Shown here: positions 16,510-20,656 of the stretch, piece after piece
Layout: each line of letters starts with the position of its first letter
How positions within the stretch are numbered: position 1 is the first letter of the stretch
Source: DATFYM01 sp035315065
Lineage (GTDB): Bacteria > Acidobacteriota > Terriglobia > UBA7540
Direction of reading: 5' to 3'
Length of the DNA stretch: 20,656 bases
NCBI GenBank assembly: GCA_035315065.1
Contig: DATFYM010000147.1
Coordinates: 1 to 20,656 of the forward strand
Position numbers and translations under genes: made by a program
Notes under the pieces: model-generated
What the model was told of the DNA's origin: nothing
Database searches by the model: none
Seen by the model: only the letters and a program-made list of their open reading frames with translations

Positions 16510-19203
16510 ATGGAATTCAAATTTGACGCCAATCAGGAGTTTCAGACCGCTGCCGTTGAAGCAGTGACCGATCTCTTTGAGGGCCAGCCACGGAACGAAG
16601 TGGACATCACCTTCGCGCTCACGGCGGGGTTCGCCGCGGTCGCGAACCGGCTTGATCTCACCGAAGGCGCGCTGCTCGATAACCTCCAGGGCGTGCAGGC
16701 GCAAGCCAGCCTCCAGGCGGACAGCAAACTCGCCTGCATTGAGGAGGGAATCGAAACGGCGGCGGGCACGAAGCAGGCGCGCTTTCCTAACTTTTCTGTG
16801 GAGATGGAGACGGGCACGGGAAAGACGTACGTCTACGTACGCACCGCCCTGGAGCTCTTCCGGCGCCACGCCTTCCGAAAGTTCATTATCGTGGTGCCGT
16901 CCGTGGCGGTGCGCGAGGGTGTGCTCAAGACTTTCCAGGTGACGGACGACCACTTTCATCTGCTTTACGACAACTTGCCTTACCGTTATTACGTGTACGA
17001 CTCCGAGGACCTGTCGCAGGTAAGGCAGTTTGCCCTATCCGGTTCACTGGAGTTCATGGTGATGACTATCGACTCCTTCACCAGAGAGTCGACCGTGATT
17101 CGCCAGACCACGGACCGCCTGCAGGGAGAGGTTCCCATCCACCTCGTTCAGGCGGCGCGCCCAATTCTGATCCTGGACGAGCCACAGAACATGGAGAGCG
17201 AGCTGCGCGTGAAGGCTCTCTCCGCGCTCGACCCTCTGTTCGCGCTGCGCTACAGCGCCACCCACCGCAATCCTCACAACTTGATCTACCGCCTGACACC
17301 GTTCGACGCCTACCGCCAGGGTCTTGTGAAACGGATTGAGGTGGCTTCGGTGGTGAAAGAAGGCCAGGACACGCGCCCATTCCTGCGCCTGGACGGTGTC
17401 CGAACGAAGAAAAAGACGCTCACCGCCCGCGTCGCGCTACACAAGCGGATGAAGAGCGGGGCCGTGAAGGAGAAGATGGTCACGGTGAGGCCGGGCGATT
17501 CGCTTGAAAAGAAGGCGGGACGGAGCGAATACGCCGGCTTCCAAGTCGATGCCATCAGTGCGGCGAGCCAGTACGTGCGATTCACGAACGATATCGAGCT
17601 CACGGTTGGGCAGTCTCAGGGTGCAGACAAGGAAGCGCTGTTTGAGGCTCAAATCGGCTACACCATCGAAGAGCATTTCCGCAAGCAGGCCAGACTGAAG
17701 GACCAGGGGATCAAGGTACTGTCGCTCTTTTTCATCGATAGGGTGGACAACTACGCCCGCGCGGACGGCCTGATCCGCCGCCAGTTTGAGCAGGCCTTCA
17801 ATCGCCTGAAAGCTGCCCATGAGGACTGGGCCGGAGTTGATCCCGCCCGTGTGCAGGCGGCCTACTTTGCGCAGAAGCGACGCCGGGGCGGCGCGGTGGA
17901 TACCCTCGATTCAGTCTCCGGAAAGACGAAAGAAGACGAAGCTGCGTATGAGCTGATCATGAAGGATAAGGAGCGCCTGCTTTCCTTTGACGAGCCGGTG
18001 GCGTTCATCTTTTCGCACTCCGCGTTGCGCGAGGGGTGGGACAATCCCAATATCTTCCAGATTTGCACTCTCAACCAGACAGCTTCCGAGGTCAAGAAAC
18101 GGCAGGAGGTCGGGCGCGGTGTCCGGCTGGCGGTGGACCAGACTGGGGAGCGTATCCGCGACGAACGGATCAATGTGCTCACCGTGGTGGCGAACGAAAG
18201 CTACCAGCGATACGTGGAGCGTTTGCAGTCGGAGATCGAAGAGGAATATGGCAAGGAAGGCGTGCCGCCGAAGCCGGCCGACGCGCGCAAGCGCGGGGTT
18301 GCAAAGCTCAGGAAAGAGTTCACGCTGAAGCCTGAGTTCAAGGAGCTTTGGGAGAGAATCAAGCACCGGACGCGGTATGCGGTCAAGATCGACAAAGACA
18401 AGCTTGTCAACGAAGTGGTGGCGGAACTGGACGCGGCGGAGATTCGTCCCCTGCGGATCACCGTGCAGAAGGCCGAAGTTCAGGCAGCATTGACCGACAG
18501 CTTTGAAACGTCGGCTATGAGCGCTCCGAAGATCGCAATCGACCTCACCGGCCGGTTTCCGCTGCCCGATCTTGTGGAACTCATGAGCGGCCTTATGGAA
18601 CAGACGACGCCTCCGGTGAGGATTACGCGCGGGACCCTACTGGAGGTGTTCAAGCGACTTCAGAAGAACAAGAATGCCGTAATGGGCAACCCTCAAGAAT
18701 TCGCAACACTCGCAGTGCGCACGATTAAAGAAAAGCTCGCCGATCAACTCGTGGACGGTATCCGTTACGAGAAAATTGACCAGTGGTACGAAATGACGCA
18801 GTTCGAAGCGGAGATCGAAAGTTGGATGGAGTACCTGGTGCCGGCGGAGAATTCGGTGTACGACCACGTCATCTTCGATTCAGAACTGGAGAAGAGCTTC
18901 GTCGAGGGTCTCGAAGCCCGAAAGGACGTGAAGCTGTACCTGAAGCTCCCCAACTGGTTTAAGGTTGCCACCCCGGTCGGCGAGTACAACCCGGATTGGG
19001 CCATCGTGATGGAAGAGCGCGATGAACACGGCGAACCGACGGGTAAGCCTCTCCTGTACTTGGTGAGGGAAACGAAAGCTGAGAACTGGAAGACTTCATT
19101 GCGGCCCAATGAGCTGCGAAAGATCAGGTGTGGCGAGCGGCATTTCAAGGACGCGCTCGATGTGGACTATAAAGTCGTGGCCAGGGCCAGCGATCTGCCC
19201 TGA
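16510..19203 (+). CDS. res: Type III restriction enzyme Res subunit (helicase-nuclease)
   Basis: This 897-residue subunit uses ATP and cuts DNA only in complex with Mod. It is superfamily 2: Walker A TGTGKT at 101-106, Walker B DEPQ at 223-226, SAT at 249-251 and QEVGRGVR at 532-539 (motif VI). At the C-terminus NPDWAIVMEE, then YLVRETKAE, supplies a PD-(D/E)XK nuclease with Asp829, Glu854 and Lys856, all present. The frame is intact from ATG 16510, only three bases after the mod stop, so the two are surely co-transcribed and translationally linked. If the mod frameshift is real, Res is expected to be idle, since type III nucleases need Mod for site recognition. Confidence 0.93.
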   Translation: MEFKFDANQEFQTAAVEAVTDLFEGQPRNEVDITFALTAGFAAVANRLDLTEGALLDNLQGVQAQASLQADSKLACIEEGIETAAGTKQARFPNFSVEMETGTGKTYVYVRTALELFRRHAFRKFIIVVPSVAVREGVLKTFQVTDDHFHLLYDNLPYRYYVYDSEDLSQVRQFALSGSLEFMVMTIDSFTRESTVIRQTTDRLQGEVPIHLVQAARPILILDEPQNMESELRVKALSALDPLFALRYSATHRNPHNLIYRLTPFDAYRQGLVKRIEVASVVKEGQDTRPFLRLDGVRTKKKTLTARVALHKRMKSGAVKEKMVTVRPGDSLEKKAGRSEYAGFQVDAISAASQYVRFTNDIELTVGQSQGADKEALFEAQIGYTIEEHFRKQARLKDQGIKVLSLFFIDRVDNYARADGLIRRQFEQAFNRLKAAHEDWAGVDPARVQAAYFAQKRRRGGAVDTLDSVSGKTKEDEAAYELIMKDKERLLSFDEPVAFIFSHSALREGWDNPNIFQICTLNQTASEVKKRQEVGRGVRLAVDQTGERIRDERINVLTVVANESYQRYVERLQSEIEEEYGKEGVPPKPADARKRGVAKLRKEFTLKPEFKELWERIKHRTRYAVKIDKDKLVNEVVAELDAAEIRPLRITVQKAEVQAALTDSFETSAMSAPKIAIDLTGRFPLPDLVELMSGLMEQTTPPVRITRGTLLEVFKRLQKNKNAVMGNPQEFATLAVRTIKEKLADQLVDGIRYEKIDQWYEMTQFEAEIESWMEYLVPAENSVYDHVIFDSELEKSFVEGLEARKDVKLYLKLPNWFKVATPVGEYNPDWAIVMEERDEHGEPTGKPLLYLVRETKAENWKTSLRPNELRKIRCGERHFKDALDVDYKVVARASDLP

Positions 19204-19344
19204 GTCGTCGATAACCTCGCCTGTTGTTAGCACCGGTTTGAAAGGGAACCACTTTGCGGAGGCAGGGGACCCGGCTGTGCTATACGTCGCAGACGTTAGG
19301 CGAATTCTGGAACGCTTCGACCCGCCCCCTGGACAAGCTGGTAG

Positions 19345-19377
19345 CGCAGAGGTACGCGTACTTTGCGTTCCTCTGCG
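19345..19377 (+). terminator. Candidate transcription terminator after res
   Basis: CGCAGAGG (19345-19352) pairs with CCTCTGCG (19370-19377), and inside a T-T mismatch ACGC pairs with GCGT. The loop is about seven bases. GTTCTTATTGTCTTGATTT follows, T-rich but not a clean T run. It lies about 140 bp after the res stop. A second GC-rich hairpin (CGCGGAGG with CCTCCGCG) spans 19429-19462, just where the ISP remnant begins. Confidence 0.4.
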
Positions 19378-19442
19378 GTTCTTATTGTCTTGATTTATAC
19401 ACGTGTAAGCGCCCATCTTGTTAAGAGCCGCGGAGGAGGGCT

Positions 19443-19814
19443 GAAATGCGCCCACCTCCGCGCTACCCCACTCCGATGGATGGAAAACCGGTCGGTGCCG
19501 CTCTCCTACCGCGTCGACGACAAGATGCGCTGGAGCAAGGACAAGCGGTCGCTGAAGGTGAATGAGTCCCTGACGCTCGCCGGCATTCCGCCCGAGACCT
19601 TCCAATACCGGCTGGGCAACCGGAGCGTGCTGGAAGGGTCGTCGACCAGTACCAGGGGACGGAGCACAACGGCATCCGCTCTGACCCGAACCGGGCCGAC
19701 GATGAGCAGTACATCGTGCGGCCGGTGGGCCAAGTGGTCCGGGTGAGCCTTGAAACCGTGCGGCTGGTGTCCTCTTTGCCAGCGCTGGCGGATGTCGGGA
19801 AAGCCGAGCAATAG
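19443..19814 (+). pseudogene. C-terminal remnant of a type ISP restriction-modification enzyme, also frameshifted
   Basis: The frame reads HLRATPLRWMENRSVPLSYR, VDDKMRWSKDKRSLKVNESL, then TLAGIPPETFQYRLGNRSVL. I recognise this as the conserved end of type ISP helicase-methylases, in the target-recognition part. At about 19635 the frame breaks: CTGGAAGGGTC should be CTGGAATGGGTC (LEWV). After one restored base the neighbouring frame continues VDQYQGTEHNGIRSDPNRAD, then DEQYIVRPVGQVVRVSLETV, and ends at TAG 19812-19814. The upstream limit is approximate, with no start codon and no nuclease, helicase or methylase domain. Together with 14343-14457 it brackets the type III cassette. Confidence 0.7.
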
Positions 19815-20138
19815 GGTAACCGTGAGAAGATATGGATAATAATGTGCCACGTCACACGCCCTCTCTCCCAAAGGCTTTGTTAGTCGCTCATTTTGACCAG
19901 CGCAGCGAGCAAAACAGGACAGACATAAGGAAGAAAAGACTGGTAGAATCCAAACGGTGTCGGCCTAGCCGGTAACGTCTCAGGGCCACTCCGTGCTCGA
20001 AAACGCGCCCTCGGCCGCCAGGATTGTTTCAAGCAGTCTTGGAGGCGGACCGTCGTGATCCCTTGAGCGCGGAGCACCGAAAATTAGGCTGGTCGGGCCC
20101 ACTACGAAACAAAGGCAAGAGGAGAGCCATAGGGAGAA
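19815..20138. other. Gene-free stretch upstream of fabH
   Basis: I see no convincing gene on either strand. A TAGAAT hexamer at 19944-19949 could serve as a -10 element, but no -35 sits at the right distance. AGGGAG at 20131-20136 is the likely ribosome binding site of the following gene, closer than usual to its ATG. Confidence 0.45.
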
Positions 20139-20656
20139 ATGAGAAGTCGAAACAGCCGCTTTGATAGTGTCTGCATCAAATCCACCGGTTCTTACGTTCC
20201 GTCCAAGATTCTGACGAACGAAGACGTACTGGCACACTTGCCGACCTCTCCGGAGTGGGTCGTCGAAACGTTGGGGATTCGCGAGCGGCACATCTCTGAA
20301 CCAGAGGAATACACGTCGGATCTTGCTGCCCGCGCCGGGCTGGACGCAATCGCTTCGGCGGGGCTTCAACCCAACGAAATTGACCTGATCATCGTTGCCA
20401 CGGCGACACCCGATCGCAAGATGCCCTCATCGGCATGCATTGCGCAGACCAAGATGGGCATTAGCAACCGCTGCGCCGCGTTCGATGTGGGGGCGGTGTG
20501 TGCCGGGTTTGTTTACGGCATCACGATCGCCGGCCAATTCATCCAGAATGGTATGTACGAGCGTGCGCTGGTGATCGGCGCCGATACTTTCTCCAAGGTC
20601 ACGGACTGGAACCACCGCGACTGCGTCGTTTTTGGAGACGGAGCCGGTGCCGTGGT
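20139..20656 (+). CDS. fabH: 3-oxoacyl-ACP synthase III (FabH-type), 5' part
   Basis: FabH joins acetyl-CoA (or another starter) to malonyl-ACP to begin fatty-acid chains in the cytoplasm. The first 172 residues are present, and the gene runs off the window. The thiolase fold is clear: STGSYVPSKILTNEDV near the N-terminus, SPEWVVETLGIRERHIS at 37-53, then IDLIIVATATPDRKMPSSAC. The active-site Cys121 sits in FDVGAVCAGF, and FGDGAGAV is at the window's end. The catalytic His and Asn lie beyond the edge and cannot be checked. The start is ATG 20139, chosen because the fold begins a few residues later and AGGGAG precedes it. The usual TRTGIRERH is ETLGIRERH here, so a FabH-like enzyme of a secondary pathway is possible. 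No other fatty-acid genes are visible upstream. Confidence 0.92.
   Translation, partial: MRSRNSRFDSVCIKSTGSYVPSKILTNEDVLAHLPTSPEWVVETLGIRERHISEPEEYTSDLAARAGLDAIASAGLQPNEIDLIIVATATPDRKMPSSACIAQTKMGISNRCAAFDVGAVCAGFVYGITIAGQFIQNGMYERALVIGADTFSKVTDWNHRDCVVFGDGAGAV

Overview
The window reads as a piece of a GC-rich soil- or sediment-type bacterial chromosome, most like Acidobacteriota. That guess rests on gene content: a very large secreted Asp-box (BNR/VPS10-type) repeat protein, a hypothetical protein with a GPKTPEGKA core, a divergent second-type EF-G, and abundant short tandem and palindromic intergenic repeats. No rRNA or other taxonomic marker is present, so the assignment is tentative. I saw no tRNA, rRNA, CRISPR array or transposase.

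Layout. 1-3029 (minus strand): the start of an unknown small gene, a beta-group DNA methyltransferase split by a one-base shift, and an orphan ribbon-helix-helix-like protein. 3029-4191: palindromic GC-rich repeats around a frame-broken DUF559-type endonuclease. 4192-8000 (plus strand): a hypothetical protein carrying 22 heptanucleotide repeats behind a good sigma70-like promoter, then an EF-G paralogue and a 74-residue protein. 8087-11780 (minus): an 85-residue Cys-rich protein and the 1099-residue secreted Asp-box protein. 11781-13862: about 2 kb with no convincing gene but much repeat structure, namely a 150-bp-period array, 10-bp direct repeats, an inverted pair of octamer arrays and a 247-bp tandem duplication with a foldable core. 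13863-14060 (minus): a small membrane protein. 14343-19814 (plus): a restriction-modification locus. 20139 to the end (plus): a FabH-type ketoacyl-ACP synthase running off the window.

The main biological story is DNA modification and restriction. A type III cassette (mod 14540-16506, res 16510-19203) lies between a short scrap resembling the N-terminus of a type ISP single-chain R-M enzyme (14343-14457) and a scrap resembling its C-terminus (about 19443-19814), as if the type III pair replaced the middle of an older ISP gene. Both methyltransferases, the DUF559 gene and the ISP C-terminal scrap each carry one single-base frame break. The long non-defence genes (EF-G, the Asp-box protein, the 389-residue hypothetical) and res are open. 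This looks like decay of the modification genes, though sequencing error cannot be excluded from one sequence.

The second story is repeats. The 12-mer AAGTCCTTTAGA occurs five times: once between two triplets of an 11-bp direct repeat downstream of the heptamer-bearing gene, and four times at 150, 150 and 149-bp spacing in the 12-kb array. Three different purine-rich arrays all have a 7-bp period.
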